Shown: positions 40,896 through 50,994, numbered from the stretch's first letter. The stretch: DNA of 51,123 nucleotides from Deltaproteobacteria bacterium (GCA_947490345.1 CANLGL010000034.1:1-51123); one strand, 5' to 3'. The notes: generated from the sequence alone by a model not told the origin. Translations and numbers: made by a program.

Positions 40896-42422
40896 CTACC
40901 AGTCCAGCCCCAGCGGCCCACCCCGCGAGCCGATGTCCGAGCGGGTGCCATCGGCATCAAGGATGGCCGGATCGCCCGCGTCGCGGAGGTCGGAGCCAGG
41001 GCCCAGCGTGAGGTCCCACGCCGCCGCGCTGGCGCTGGTGAGGTCCAGGTAATCCGGCGTCCCCTCGATCACCCCGCTGGTGCCGATGGGGCTCGGTGCT
41101 CCCCCGAAGGGATCGTCGCCATTGTTGCTGAACGACGAGTAGAGGATGGTGACGCCCTCGTAAATCGGCATGGCGCCGGCCGCGCCCGGTAGCGGGGTGG
41201 CGATGGCGTTGTCGGCGACACTGACGTTGGTGAGCACTGCATCGTAGGTGTACAGCCCGCCGTAGTCGCCGGGCGAATCCCCGGTGAGCGCGTTGCCGAC
41301 GATGTCGACGTTGGTCATGGTCACCGTCCCACCGAGGTACGCGCCCGCCCCGAAGCCGCCGCGGATGCGGCCATCACAATCGAGCTGGTTGCCAGCGATG
41401 ACCACGTTGGTGAAGCTGGCATGGGAGTTTTCCATGTAAACGCCACCGGCGAGCGACCCTGCACAAAGGGCCACGTTGTCCGCAACGACGACGTTCTGAA
41501 AAGTGCCGTTGGTGTGGTCGAGATGCAGACCGACCCCGTAGACACTCGTCTCCGGCCGGGGCGTCAGGTCCACGCGGTTGCCCACGATGCTGACCCGGGT
41601 GAATGTGACGATCCCGACGACCAAAATCGCCCCGCCGAGCACCGTGTCCGAATCCATCTCCGGCGGACCGGTCACCGTGATTTCGTTGAACGAGACCTCC
41701 ACGTCCGTGAGCGCGGCATGTCCGTAGATCAGCATGCCGGCGGCCTGAGGGCTGGGCGACCACTGGAGGTTGCGGGTCACGATCGTGTCCCGCACCACCA
41801 TCTCCCCTGCACCATCCAGGTAAATCCCCGTGCCAGCACACGACGACGCGAGGCAGATGTTGTCGGCCACTACCAGCTGCTCCAGCGTCGGCCACGTCCG
41901 GTCGCCCACGTAGATTCCCGCGCCCGATTCGGCTTCGCCACCGGAGATCGTGAAGCCGCGGAGGAGCGCATCGGCGCTCTCGTGGTCCTCGAAACGCACC
42001 ACCGACCCGCCGCCTGTCGCGCCCATCAGCACCGTCGCCGCCGCACCGGCGACGCCGATGAGTTGGATGTCCTTGCCACCGAAACGAACATTGTCCACGT
42101 AGGTTCCCGGCCCAACACAGACGCTGTCACCTCCCGATGCGGCGGCGACGGCCTCCGAGGGCAGGGCGTAGTCGTCAGGCACTCGGAAGCCGCCGTCGAT
42201 CCTGCCGTCGCAGTCGTTGTCGACGCCGTCGCAAGGAGTGTCAGATTCGTTCGCGCCGGGGTGGATGGCGGGGTCTGCGTCGTCGCAGTCCACCGCGGCC
42301 CCATGGCCGTCGCCATCCGCGTCCGCACCACCCGGCTCTGCGCCAGACTCGTCCGTATCTTCCCCAGGCTCGTCCGGCGTGCCGGGGCACGAGAACAAAA
42401 GCGTGAGCAAGATCAGCGTCAT
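40896..42422 (-). CDS. Lipoprotein with MopE-like metal motif and right-handed beta-helix
   Basis: 508 residues. ATG 42422 overlaps the upstream stop as ATGA and gives MTLILLTLLFSC (Cys12). An acidic linker leads to one MopE-type motif (DADGDGHGAAVDCDDADPAIHPGANE ... CDGVDNDCDGRIDGG, about 35-75). The rest is a parallel beta-helix with rungs such as FTISGGEAESGAGIYVG, FTRVSIVGNRVD, FQNVVVADNVAL, FTNVVIAGNQLD, MTNVDIVGNALT, LTNVSVADNAI. The end (DLRDAGDPAILDADGTRSDIGSRGGP) is the usual cap and parallels the lipoprotein at 26.3 kb. It is the last gene of a three-gene operon. Confidence 0.85.
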   Translation of the reverse strand: MTLILLTLLFSCPGTPDEPGEDTDESGAEPGGADADGDGHGAAVDCDDADPAIHPGANESDTPCDGVDNDCDGRIDGGFRVPDDYALPSEAVAAASGGDSVCVGPGTYVDNVRFGGKDIQLIGVAGAAATVLMGATGGGSVVRFEDHESADALLRGFTISGGEAESGAGIYVGDRTWPTLEQLVVADNICLASSCAGTGIYLDGAGEMVVRDTIVTRNLQWSPSPQAAGMLIYGHAALTDVEVSFNEITVTGPPEMDSDTVLGGAILVVGIVTFTRVSIVGNRVDLTPRPETSVYGVGLHLDHTNGTFQNVVVADNVALCAGSLAGGVYMENSHASFTNVVIAGNQLDCDGRIRGGFGAGAYLGGTVTMTNVDIVGNALTGDSPGDYGGLYTYDAVLTNVSVADNAIATPLPGAAGAMPIYEGVTILYSSFSNNGDDPFGGAPSPIGTSGVIEGTPDYLDLTSASAAAWDLTLGPGSDLRDAGDPAILDADGTRSDIGSRGGPLGLDW

Positions 42423-43564
42423 CTCACCCAGCGCAGCCGATCGACTCGGACCTTCTGGGAGGCGGAATCCCCGCTCTGCTCCTTGAAACTCCAGCACGTA
42501 ATGAGGTAGCCCACCCCATCTTGCGATGCGTAACGCAGCGTGTGGGGGCGATTGCCGCCTTGGCCGGATTCGACCTCCTCGACGATTCCCTGCGTGTAAC
42601 TGATGGCGCCGGTGAACCAATGCCGAACGATCTGTCCCTCGTCGGCACCCGCGAACCACGAATTGACGTTCTGGCGACGACAGGTCAGCAGCTGATAGTC
42701 CACGATCGAGCCGCGGTTGAAGTGTTCAAGCGTGCCCATGGCGTAGTTGTATGTGCCTAATGCGGCCAGTGAAATCCCGGGGCCGCTGGATGTGGCGAAG
42801 GTGGGGTCGAAGTCGACCACGTTCACCGCCCCCTCAAAATCGTCATTGACCGCGAGCATCGAACTGGTGACGAGCCGTACGCGGAACGGGGACGCCGTCA
42901 CCGCACCCGGGTCCAGGTCCCACTTCGCCGAGCCGCCCACGTCGAAGGTGTCGGCTCCTTTCGCCACGACGCTCCGAAGCGTCACCGGCCCGCCCCTGGG
43001 CACCGCCACCGAGATGAACAGTGGCTTTCTGCCGCCGTAACCAGTGACAATGGTGATGTATTTGGGACTTCCCTTGACCAAACAACTATCGTTACCGACG
43101 ATCTTTTCGAACTCCGTGTAGACGGCAGGGTCCAGGAGGGGCGCGGGCCCTGTGGAGAGGTGGCGCTGGTACGGGTCGTTGATCAGGACCGGGCTGCCCA
43201 CAACGGTCAGGGATGATCTGTCGATTTGAATCAGCCAAATGGCAGTGTTGTCTTCTCCGGAAGCCGGAATGTCGGCATACACGATCCAGTGGTATCCGTG
43301 CGCGTAGATGTGAGCGATGTCGCTGACATCGACAATACCAAGCGACGCCCAACGAGGCGCCGCAAAGGCGGCCGGACTGGTCGGATCCGCGATCCGGGCG
43401 ATCCAGATTTCAAAGCCGGCGACGCACGAGACCACCACCCCGCCCTGGCCATCGTCCACGGGGATCATCCACTCATTCGCGCCAGCGACCGTCTGGTCCG
43501 ATCCGACCTGCTTGAGCTCCGGGGACCCGCCAGTGGAGACGATCGGGAGTCCGAAACTGCTCAT
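42419..43564 (-). CDS. Predicted beta-rich (propeller-like) protein of unknown function
   Basis: 381 residues, no signal peptide. Repeated beta-strands of about 45-60 residues, such as GFEIWIARIADPTSPAAFAAPRW, WIVYADIPASGEDNTAIWLIQIDRSSLTVVGSPVLI, KYITIVTGYGGRKPLFISVAVPRGG, and FNRGSIVDYQLLTCRR, suggest a beta-propeller. No family is identified. It lies 39 nt after the 128-aa gene and overlaps the lipoprotein gene by 4 nt. Lack of a signal is unusual next to a lipoprotein. Confidence 0.7.
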   Translation of the reverse strand: MSSFGLPIVSTGGSPELKQVGSDQTVAGANEWMIPVDDGQGGVVVSCVAGFEIWIARIADPTSPAAFAAPRWASLGIVDVSDIAHIYAHGYHWIVYADIPASGEDNTAIWLIQIDRSSLTVVGSPVLINDPYQRHLSTGPAPLLDPAVYTEFEKIVGNDSCLVKGSPKYITIVTGYGGRKPLFISVAVPRGGPVTLRSVVAKGADTFDVGGSAKWDLDPGAVTASPFRVRLVTSSMLAVNDDFEGAVNVVDFDPTFATSSGPGISLAALGTYNYAMGTLEHFNRGSIVDYQLLTCRRQNVNSWFAGADEGQIVRHWFTGAISYTQGIVEEVESGQGGNRPHTLRYASQDGVGYLITCWSFKEQSGDSASQKVRVDRLRWVR

Positions 43565-43603
43565 TGCGATGCCTCCACCGGCGCCAGATCAGCGGTGGTC
43601 ATC

Positions 43604-43990
43604 TCAATCCTCGGCCCGCCAGAGTTCGACCTGTCCGCCGCATCGCGCGTGGAGCGGCGCGGCGCCGCCGGCATTGAACCAGACCAACCAGCCGAAGCGC
43701 ACAAAGCGTGCGTTCACGAGCAAGGCCGCGATGTCGGCTTTGCCCGTGAAGTTCATGCCGTCCGCGGTCAGCGCGGTGCCGACCTCCGTCGCTGCACCGG
43801 GAATCATCGGATCGTTGCAGACCTGGTACGCGAAAACCCCACGGCAATGCACCTGGCTGGCCATCTGCTCGAAGGTGGCACGCACGAAAGCCACCTCCTC
43901 CACGCGAAACCACGCTGTGCCTGCGTTGAACTGCTTCGCGGTGGAGTCGTTGAGCGCGACGAGCAGGGTGAACGGCATCGGTAAGTTCAT
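43604..43990 (-). CDS. Unknown protein, 128 aa, first gene of a three-gene operon
   Basis: ATG 43990. The product is mixed alpha/beta with three Cys (VHCRGVFAYQVCNDP, HARCGGQVELW) and no signal sequence. No family recognised. It is placed downstream of a near-consensus promoter and a hexanucleotide repeat, and upstream of the propeller-like and MopE/beta-helix genes. The leader before ATG has no clear ribosome binding site. Confidence 0.6.
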   Translation of the reverse strand: MNLPMPFTLLVALNDSTAKQFNAGTAWFRVEEVAFVRATFEQMASQVHCRGVFAYQVCNDPMIPGAATEVGTALTADGMNFTGKADIAALLVNARFVRFGWLVWFNAGGAAPLHARCGGQVELWRAED

Positions 43991-44054
43991 GGGGGCCCCG
44001 GGTGAGCGCTATCGATACCACGAGGTCGCGACCACGGAGCGTACAACAGCCGCG

Positions 44055-44088
44055 CCTGCCCCTGCCCCTGCCCCTGCCCCTGCCCCTG
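44055..44088. repeat. Tandem CCTGCC hexanucleotide repeat, about 5.7 units
   Basis: Five perfect CCTGCC units plus CCTG in the intergenic region. On the minus strand it reads GGCAGG and begins at the -10 hexamer of the promoter of the 43.99-kb gene, so it would form the first transcribed bases. Such repeats change copy number by slippage. Confidence 0.85.
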
Positions 44089-44116
44089 GAATAACCTTGA
44101 TGAATTCGATTGTCAA
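44088..44116 (-). promoter_or_regulatory. Promoter of the unknown/propeller/MopE-beta-helix operon
   Basis: On the minus strand TTGACA (44111-44116), exactly 17 nt, then TATTCC (44088-44093). The perfect -35 in a locally AT-richer patch stands out in this GC-rich DNA. The start of transcription would fall inside the hexanucleotide repeat. Confidence 0.55.
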
Positions 44117-44264
44117 GAAATGGTAAATCAGCGTCGCGCGTCGACTGCCATCGCTGCGCGAGCGGCTCCGAGAAGCTGCTGCCTGCTGCCCACGTGGGCC
44201 GCCCACTCAGAGCCGCAAGGCCATTCGGCGCCGCTCCGCCCGTTGTCGCGCTACACTTCCCCCC

Positions 44265-47200
44265 ATGCGTCTCCTGGCCCTGTTGAGCCTCTGTCTGCCC
44301 GCCGCCCACGCCGCCACCGGGGGCCCCGATGCCAGCGGTGAGGTCTACACCGACAGCGCCGAGGCCAGCGGCCCCAGCTACGCCTGGCTCGACACCTCGG
44401 GCGGCACCAGCCTGGCGCTCGCGGACGACACCACGAGCGACATCGCCCTCCCGTTCGCCTTCTCCTTCTACGGCACCGCCTACAGCACCGTCACGGTCAG
44501 CGACAACGGCGTCCTCTACTTCGACGGCGCCAGCACCGCCTCAGCGGGCATCTGCCCCGGCACCACGACGAGCAGCTCGGTCGGTGTTGCCGCGCTGTGG
44601 GACGATCTCGGGGGCGGCACACTGACGTACGACACCTTCGGCACCTACCCCTACCGCACCTTCGTGGTCAGCTGGGTGGATGTGCCCCATGCCACCTACG
44701 GCGGCGACGCCAGCTTCCAGATCTGGCTTTTGGAGGGTCGCGACGAGGTGGTGATCCAATACGGCGACGTCACCTTCGGCGACGCGGCAGTGGACGGCGG
44801 CGTCAATGCGTACGCAGGCGCCTTCGCCACCACGGTGGGCCTGTCGACGAGCTGCCTCACCACGATCGACGCGGGCAGCTCGGTGTGGCTCGGCAACGAG
44901 GCCGCCCGCCCCGCCCGTGCAGAGATCTATGCCGACGAGCTCGACACGCCCTGGTCCGGCGTCGACGCCTTCACCTACGCCGGGCTCGCGATCGCGATCG
45001 GCGACATCAACTCGGACGGCGACGACGACGTCCTTCTGGGAGGGCCCTCGCTCGGCGCCGGAAGCGCCTGGCTCCTCTACGGACCACGCGCCGGGGGGAG
45101 CACGCTGGATCTGGCCGACGCCACCTTCGAAGGTGACAGCTCCGGCGACGACTTCGGCACCGCCCTCGGCATGGCCGACATGGACGGCGACGGCGTGGCC
45201 GAGCTGGGCTTCGGCGCCCCGGGCTTCTCCTCCCCCGCCACCGACTCCGGCGTGATCCTGATCTTCGAAGGCTCCAGCTTCGCGGGCGTCAGCGGGGCGT
45301 CGAGCGCGGACATCGGCCTGGGCGGCAGCCCGTCGGGGCGCTCGTCCATGGGCAAGTCCCTCGCCTTCGGTGATTTCAACGACGACGGGTACAGCGATCT
45401 GCTGGCGGGCGCCCCCGATGCGGACGAGGTGGGTTCTGACTCCGGCGCGGTCTACATCCTCGACGGCAGCTCGACGATCTCCGGCTCGTTCCTCACCGGC
45501 TCCGCCACCAGCCGCATCACCGGCGCCGCGTCGGGGGACACCTTCGGCAGCGCGCTGGTCGTCGGCGACATCGACGCCGACGGTCGCGACGACTTCGCCG
45601 CCTCCGCCCCAGGTAGCGACGCCAGCGCCACCAACGGCGGCGCCGTCTACACCGTTCTCGGCGCCGACCTACCGGGAGGCGCCACCACGATCACCTCCCT
45701 CGCCAACTGCCGCACCACGCTGAATCAGGCGCAGGCCAAGCTCGGCGGGTCGTTGGCGATGGCCAACATCGGCGGCAGCAGCGGGCTGGACCTCGTACTC
45801 GGCACCCCATTTTACGACACCACCTACACCGACATCGGCGCCGTCTACCAACTCAACGACATGGGCACCGGCTGCACGACCGCCGCGACCGGCGCGAGTG
45901 TCATCTACACCGGCGCCACCGCTTCGGGCCGCTTCGGTGCGCCCGTCGCGACCGGAGACGTCGACGGCAGCGGGCGCAAGGACCTGATCGTCAGCGCCAC
46001 CAACGACAACACCTACTCCTCGGGCGGCGGCGTCTCCTACGTCTACACCTCGCCGATCACCAGCACCACCGCGGTCGCTGGGGACGCCGAACACGCGATC
46101 TTCGGCACCTGGAGCGGCGGTCGGGGCGGCAGCGCCGTGGGGGTGTCCGAAGGCAACTTCGGCAACAGCCTGCTGTACACCGCTGCCTACGCCGACGAGG
46201 GCGCCTCAGGGGCCGGCGCGCTGGTGGAGTGGCCTTGGCACACCGACTTCGAAGACGACGACGGCGACGGGTTCGTCAACGCCGACGGCGGCGGCAACGA
46301 CTGCGATGACGAGGAGCCCCTGGCCTACCCGGGCGGCAGCGAGACGCTGGCCGACAGCCTCGACGGCGACTGCGACGGCTGGGTGGATGGCGTGATCGCG
46401 GTGCGCCGCACCGACAGCTACTGGGAGTGGGACGTCGACCAGCTCTCCGGGACGATCAACACCACCCTCGACTTTGAATCCGGGACCGCGGGCGACACCC
46501 TGTCGAGCCTCGGCGGCGTCACCTTCGCCGGCGCCACCTACGACGATCGTATCGACCAGACCTATCCGGACGGCACCTTGGCGATCTCCGCCGCCGGCAG
46601 CGTCACCCTCACCTTTGACGCGCCCGTCGACGCGCTGTCGCTGCAACTGCTCGACGCTTCGGACGACTTCACGCTCCAGGCCTACGACACCGCCGGCGAC
46701 CCGGTGGTGACCGCCTACGACTTCGAGCTGCGCATCGAGGGGCGCCCCGGCGGTGTCTTCCGCGGCTACACCTTCGTCGAGTCGATCGGCATCGTGGTCA
46801 TCTCGGCGTCGGGCGCCGACATGTTCGGCATCGACAACCTCCAGATCGTCGACGCCGCCGACACCGACCGCGATCTGGACGGCCAGACCGAGACCGGCGG
46901 CGACTGCGACGACACCGTCGACACCACCTACACGGGCGCCGACGAGGTCCTCGGCAACGGGGTGGACGACGACTGCGACGGCACCATCGACGGGGGCGAC
47001 CTGACCCTGTGGAGCGACTCCGCCTCCTGGGAGACCGCGGCCGACATCAGCCCGGAGCAGATCGACTTCGAGGACCTGACCGAGGTCGAGTCCATCGACA
47101 CCCAGTACTCCGCGCTCGGCGCCACCTTCGACGGCACGCCCCAGGCGGCCGGCGGCATCGACGGCACCTCCGCGACCGGGACCCTCGCCGCCAACGCCAA

Positions 47201-49358
47201 TAGCACCAGCCTCACCATCACCTTCACCGAGGTGCAGCCGGCCGTCGCGCTGACGCTCCTGGACCTCGACGACACCGTGACCATCGAGGGCTACGCCGCC
47301 GGCACGCTCTTGTACTCCGAGACCTACGCCGGCACCGGCGGCAGCGAGTTCCTCGGCCTGACCTCGGAGTACGGCTTCGACGAGCTGGTCCTGAGCGTCA
47401 GCAGCGACACCTTCGGCATCGACGACGTGATCTTCTCGGCGCTGGGGCTGGACGACTCCGACGGCGACGGCCTCACCGAGTCGGAAGGCGACTGCGACGA
47501 CACCGACGACACCATCAGCGCCGAGGCCACCGAGGTCTGGTACGACGGCATCGACTCTGACTGTGACGAGGCCGACGACTACGACCAGGACGGCGATGGC
47601 GTCGCGCTGGCGGACGACTGCTCCGACACCGACGACACCGCCTACCCGGGCGCGGACGAGGTCTGGTACGACGGCATCGACGGCGACTGCGGCGGCGACA
47701 GCGACTACGACCAGGACGGCGACGGTGAGGACTCCGCGGCGGGCGGCGGCGGCGACTGTGACGACACCGACGCCGCGATCAGCACCAGCGCCACCGAGGT
47801 CTGGTACGACGGCGTCGACTCCGACTGCGATGGCGCCAGCGACTACGACCAGGACGGCGACGGCGTCGCCTACGGCAGCGGCTCCCTCGACGACTGCGAC
47901 GACAGCGATGCCAGCGTCAACCCCGACGTGGTCGAGACCTACTACGACAGCATCGACAACGACTGCGACGCCACCACGGTCGACGACGACCAGGACGGCG
48001 ACGGCTACGACGCCGTCGTCGCCGGTGGTGACGACTGCGAGGACTCCATCGCCACGGCCTACCCGGGCGCCAGCGGCGAGGTCTGCTACGACGGTGTCGA
48101 CCAGGACTGCGACGGCGCCAACGACTACGACTGCGATGGCGACGGCGCCATCAGCGCCGATTACGGCGGTGACGATTGCGACGACGCCGACGACACCATC
48201 GGCGTCGGCGCCGCCGACGTCATGGGCGACGGCATCGACAGCGACTGCGACGGCGGCCTGGAGTACGACTTCGACCTGGATGGCTACGACCGCATCGCCG
48301 ACGGCGGCGAAGACTGCGACGACACCGACGCCAGCATCAACCCTGTCGCCGCCGAGGTCTGCTACGACGGCATCGACCAGGACTGCGGCGGCGGCAGCGA
48401 CGACGACTGCGACGGCGACGGCTACGACGCCGAGAGCCTCGGCGGCACCGACTGCGAGGACAGCGACGCCACCATCAACCCCGGCGCCATGGACTTCCCC
48501 TACGACGGCATCGACAACGATTGCGACGGCGCCTCCGAGTACGACATCGATGGCGACGGATTCACCTCCGACTGGTACGGCGGCACCGATTGCGACGACG
48601 CCGACGGCACCGTCTACCCAGGCGCGATCGACGCCTGCTACGACGGCGAAGACACCGACTGCGACGACGGCGACGACTACGACTGCGATGCCGACGGCTA
48701 CAGCGCCGACGCCTACGGCGGCGACGACTGCGACGACGCCGACGACGCCATCTCACCAGCCGCCATCGAGATCGAAGGCGACGGCATCGACCAGGACTGC
48801 GACGGCATCGATCCCGAGGTGTGCACCGACTGCGACGAAGATGGCTTTGACGCCGTGCTCAGCGGCGGCACCGACTGCGACGACGAGGACGCCGAGGTCT
48901 TCCCCGGTGCGGTGGACGTCGCCTACGACGGTGTGGACTCCGACTGCGGGAGCGACTCCGACTACGACCAGGACGGCGACGGCGACGCCGTGGCCAGCGG
49001 TGGTGGCGGTGACTGTGACGACGCCGACCCCCTTGCCGCCAGCACCAACACCGTTGACGACTGCGGCAACGGCGACGAAGACTGCGACGGCGACCTGGAC
49101 GAAGACTGCGACACCGACAGCGGCGGCGAGACCGGCGACACCGGGGACACCGACACCGACACCGACACCGGCGGCGACACCGGGGACACTGACACCGGGG
49201 ACACCGACAACGCCTGGCGCCCCGATGCGGAGGAGGTCCGTGACCCCGAGGAGATCGAGCGCGGAACGGCGTGCGGCTGCGACAGCGGCAGCGCGTCGGT
49301 AAGCGTCATCGGTCTGTTGGGGGTGGCGGCGGTCTTGCGGCGGCGGCGACGGGGGTGA
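44265..49358 (+). CDS. Giant secreted MopE/FG-GAP repeat protein with MYXO-CTERM-like anchor
   Basis: 1697 residues. A signal peptide (MRLLALLSLCLPAAHA) is followed by a nidogen-like beta domain (about 20-215) and FG-GAP/integrin-type blades (about 230-650; GDINSDGDDDVLLGGP, GDFNDDGYSDLLAGAP, GDIDADGRDDFAASAP). Then come 14 MopE-type units (DCDDxD...YPGA...YDGIDxDCDG), the first two flanking and separated by two related beta-sandwich domains (DFESGTAGDTLSSLGGVTFAG; DFEDLTEVESIDTQYSALGATF). A DT-rich linker and TACGCDSGSASVSVIGLLGVAAVLRRRRRG end the protein. Asp/Cys units likely bind Ca or Cu. A TACACT hexamer 7 nt before ATG suggests a leaderless mRNA. Surface display is likely; ligand unknown. 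Confidence 0.92.
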   Translation: MRLLALLSLCLPAAHAATGGPDASGEVYTDSAEASGPSYAWLDTSGGTSLALADDTTSDIALPFAFSFYGTAYSTVTVSDNGVLYFDGASTASAGICPGTTTSSSVGVAALWDDLGGGTLTYDTFGTYPYRTFVVSWVDVPHATYGGDASFQIWLLEGRDEVVIQYGDVTFGDAAVDGGVNAYAGAFATTVGLSTSCLTTIDAGSSVWLGNEAARPARAEIYADELDTPWSGVDAFTYAGLAIAIGDINSDGDDDVLLGGPSLGAGSAWLLYGPRAGGSTLDLADATFEGDSSGDDFGTALGMADMDGDGVAELGFGAPGFSSPATDSGVILIFEGSSFAGVSGASSADIGLGGSPSGRSSMGKSLAFGDFNDDGYSDLLAGAPDADEVGSDSGAVYILDGSSTISGSFLTGSATSRITGAASGDTFGSALVVGDIDADGRDDFAASAPGSDASATNGGAVYTVLGADLPGGATTITSLANCRTTLNQAQAKLGGSLAMANIGGSSGLDLVLGTPFYDTTYTDIGAVYQLNDMGTGCTTAATGASVIYTGATASGRFGAPVATGDVDGSGRKDLIVSATNDNTYSSGGGVSYVYTSPITSTTAVAGDAEHAIFGTWSGGRGGSAVGVSEGNFGNSLLYTAAYADEGASGAGALVEWPWHTDFEDDDGDGFVNADGGGNDCDDEEPLAYPGGSETLADSLDGDCDGWVDGVIAVRRTDSYWEWDVDQLSGTINTTLDFESGTAGDTLSSLGGVTFAGATYDDRIDQTYPDGTLAISAAGSVTLTFDAPVDALSLQLLDASDDFTLQAYDTAGDPVVTAYDFELRIEGRPGGVFRGYTFVESIGIVVISASGADMFGIDNLQIVDAADTDRDLDGQTETGGDCDDTVDTTYTGADEVLGNGVDDDCDGTIDGGDLTLWSDSASWETAADISPEQIDFEDLTEVESIDTQYSALGATFDGTPQAAGGIDGTSATGTLAANANSTSLTITFTEVQPAVALTLLDLDDTVTIEGYAAGTLLYSETYAGTGGSEFLGLTSEYGFDELVLSVSSDTFGIDDVIFSALGLDDSDGDGLTESEGDCDDTDDTISAEATEVWYDGIDSDCDEADDYDQDGDGVALADDCSDTDDTAYPGADEVWYDGIDGDCGGDSDYDQDGDGEDSAAGGGGDCDDTDAAISTSATEVWYDGVDSDCDGASDYDQDGDGVAYGSGSLDDCDDSDASVNPDVVETYYDSIDNDCDATTVDDDQDGDGYDAVVAGGDDCEDSIATAYPGASGEVCYDGVDQDCDGANDYDCDGDGAISADYGGDDCDDADDTIGVGAADVMGDGIDSDCDGGLEYDFDLDGYDRIADGGEDCDDTDASINPVAAEVCYDGIDQDCGGGSDDDCDGDGYDAESLGGTDCEDSDATINPGAMDFPYDGIDNDCDGASEYDIDGDGFTSDWYGGTDCDDADGTVYPGAIDACYDGEDTDCDDGDDYDCDADGYSADAYGGDDCDDADDAISPAAIEIEGDGIDQDCDGIDPEVCTDCDEDGFDAVLSGGTDCDDEDAEVFPGAVDVAYDGVDSDCGSDSDYDQDGDGDAVASGGGGDCDDADPLAASTNTVDDCGNGDEDCDGDLDEDCDTDSGGETGDTGDTDTDTDTGGDTGDTDTGDTDNAWRPDAEEVRDPEEIERGTACGCDSGSASVSVIGLLGVAAVLRRRRRG

Positions 49359-49368
49359 GGCGCGGCGA

Positions 49369-49404
49369 GATCATGACTTGACGAGTCAACACCCACGGGT
49401 GATC
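49369..49404. other. Nested inverted repeats after the giant gene
   Basis: Two adjacent 12-nt dyads, TTGACGAGTCAA (49378-49389) and CACCCACGGGTG (49390-49401), are flanked by GATCA (49369-49373) and TGATC (49400-49404). They lie 11-46 nt past the stop of the giant gene. No U-tract follows, so this is not a classical intrinsic terminator; an operator or a small branched RNA end is possible. Confidence 0.35.
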
Positions 49405-49476
49405 GGGGCGATGCTCTCGCTCCGGCCGCTCGTCAGCTATCCGTCGCGACCGCATCGCGTTTCATCGGTGCGGCGG

Positions 49477-49755
49477 CTAAACGTCGCCGCCAGGATCGCG
49501 CTGCGGCGGCTCCCACCGGATGGTGGTGCGGTCGTCGTCCACCGGGTCGGCAGGTGGCGGCCCGAGATCCGCGGACGATCCCATCAGGGGGCCGAGCCCT
49601 TGCACCGTCGCGATGTGCCGGATCGCGCCGCCGATCGTGCGGCGCCGCTCCTCCTCGTCGGGCGTTTTCGGCCCCTTGAGCACGAAGAAGGCGGTGCGCG
49701 CCAACCACACCCAGATGAGCACCAACACGGCGACGAACGGAAGCCAGAACGGCAC
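49477..49755 (-). CDS. Small single-helix membrane protein, 92 aa
   Basis: GTG start; MPFWLPFVAVLVLIWVWLARTAFFVL is one transmembrane helix, followed by a charged cytoplasmic part (KGPKTPDEEERRRTIGGAIRHIATVQGLGPLMG) and an acidic/Pro tail. A TAGTCT hexamer (49762-49767) lies 6 nt before GTG, consistent with a leaderless mRNA. No family recognised. Confidence 0.6.
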   Translation of the reverse strand: MPFWLPFVAVLVLIWVWLARTAFFVLKGPKTPDEEERRRTIGGAIRHIATVQGLGPLMGSSADLGPPPADPVDDDRTTIRWEPPQRDPGGDV

Positions 49756-49823
49756 GACTCAAGACTACCACGAACGAGAGTGCGCACAGCGCCCCCTGAA
49801 CGAATCATGGATGTTGATGACTG

Positions 49824-50129
49824 TTACGGTCCCCAGTATTCAAAGTGAAACGTAGTCCCCGCTTTTACTTCGAATTCTATCTCTCCACCGCACTCGATTA
49901 CGTGTCGGCCTGGAGTGATGGTACCGGGTACATGAAGCGGATGCGGCCACCGCTGGCCGTCTACATTGATCGGCCCACAGTTCCCACCGTTATCGTCATC
50001 CACGACAAGATACGTCTGACCGGCTTTCGATTCAACAACGGCGCCTCTGAGATCTCGCTGTTTGCATCCCATTGTCACTACCAACACGAGGATGAGCGAC
50101 AACAGCCGCCGGGCGCACCTATCTGTCAT
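49824..50129 (-). CDS. Small lipoprotein, 101 aa
   Basis: ATG 50129 is preceded by GGAGTGAGG-like purines; GTG 50144 is an alternative. MTDRCARRLLSLILVLVVTMGC is a lipoprotein signal. The mature part is a small beta domain with two further Cys (VVESKAGQTYLVVDDDNGGNCGPINVDG, GRHVIECGGEIEFEVKAGTTFHFEYWGP). The local base composition is less GC-rich than its neighbours, which may mean recent acquisition. Function unknown. Confidence 0.7.
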   Translation of the reverse strand: MTDRCARRLLSLILVLVVTMGCKQRDLRGAVVESKAGQTYLVVDDDNGGNCGPINVDGQRWPHPLHVPGTITPGRHVIECGGEIEFEVKAGTTFHFEYWGP

Positions 50130-50199
50130 CGGGCAACACCTCACTCCTGCCTATGCCGCCGCGGTGCGCCGGGCTGAAATGGCGGTACCCCTACTCAGC

Positions 50200-50939
<740 letters not shown>

Positions 50940-50994
50940 TCTCATGCTTGATCACAACCGGGAACTTTCCTGTTCGGTCATGGGTTCTTCGAGT

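Noticed and set aside
48176..48850. Arg-rich ORFs inside the giant gene
   Set aside because: They are frame shadows of the GAC/TGC-rich MopE repeats.
46870..49100. Regularly repeated DNA as a CRISPR array
   Set aside because: The repeats are in-frame Asp/Cys-rich codons of MopE units inside one gene, without constant repeats and unique spacers.
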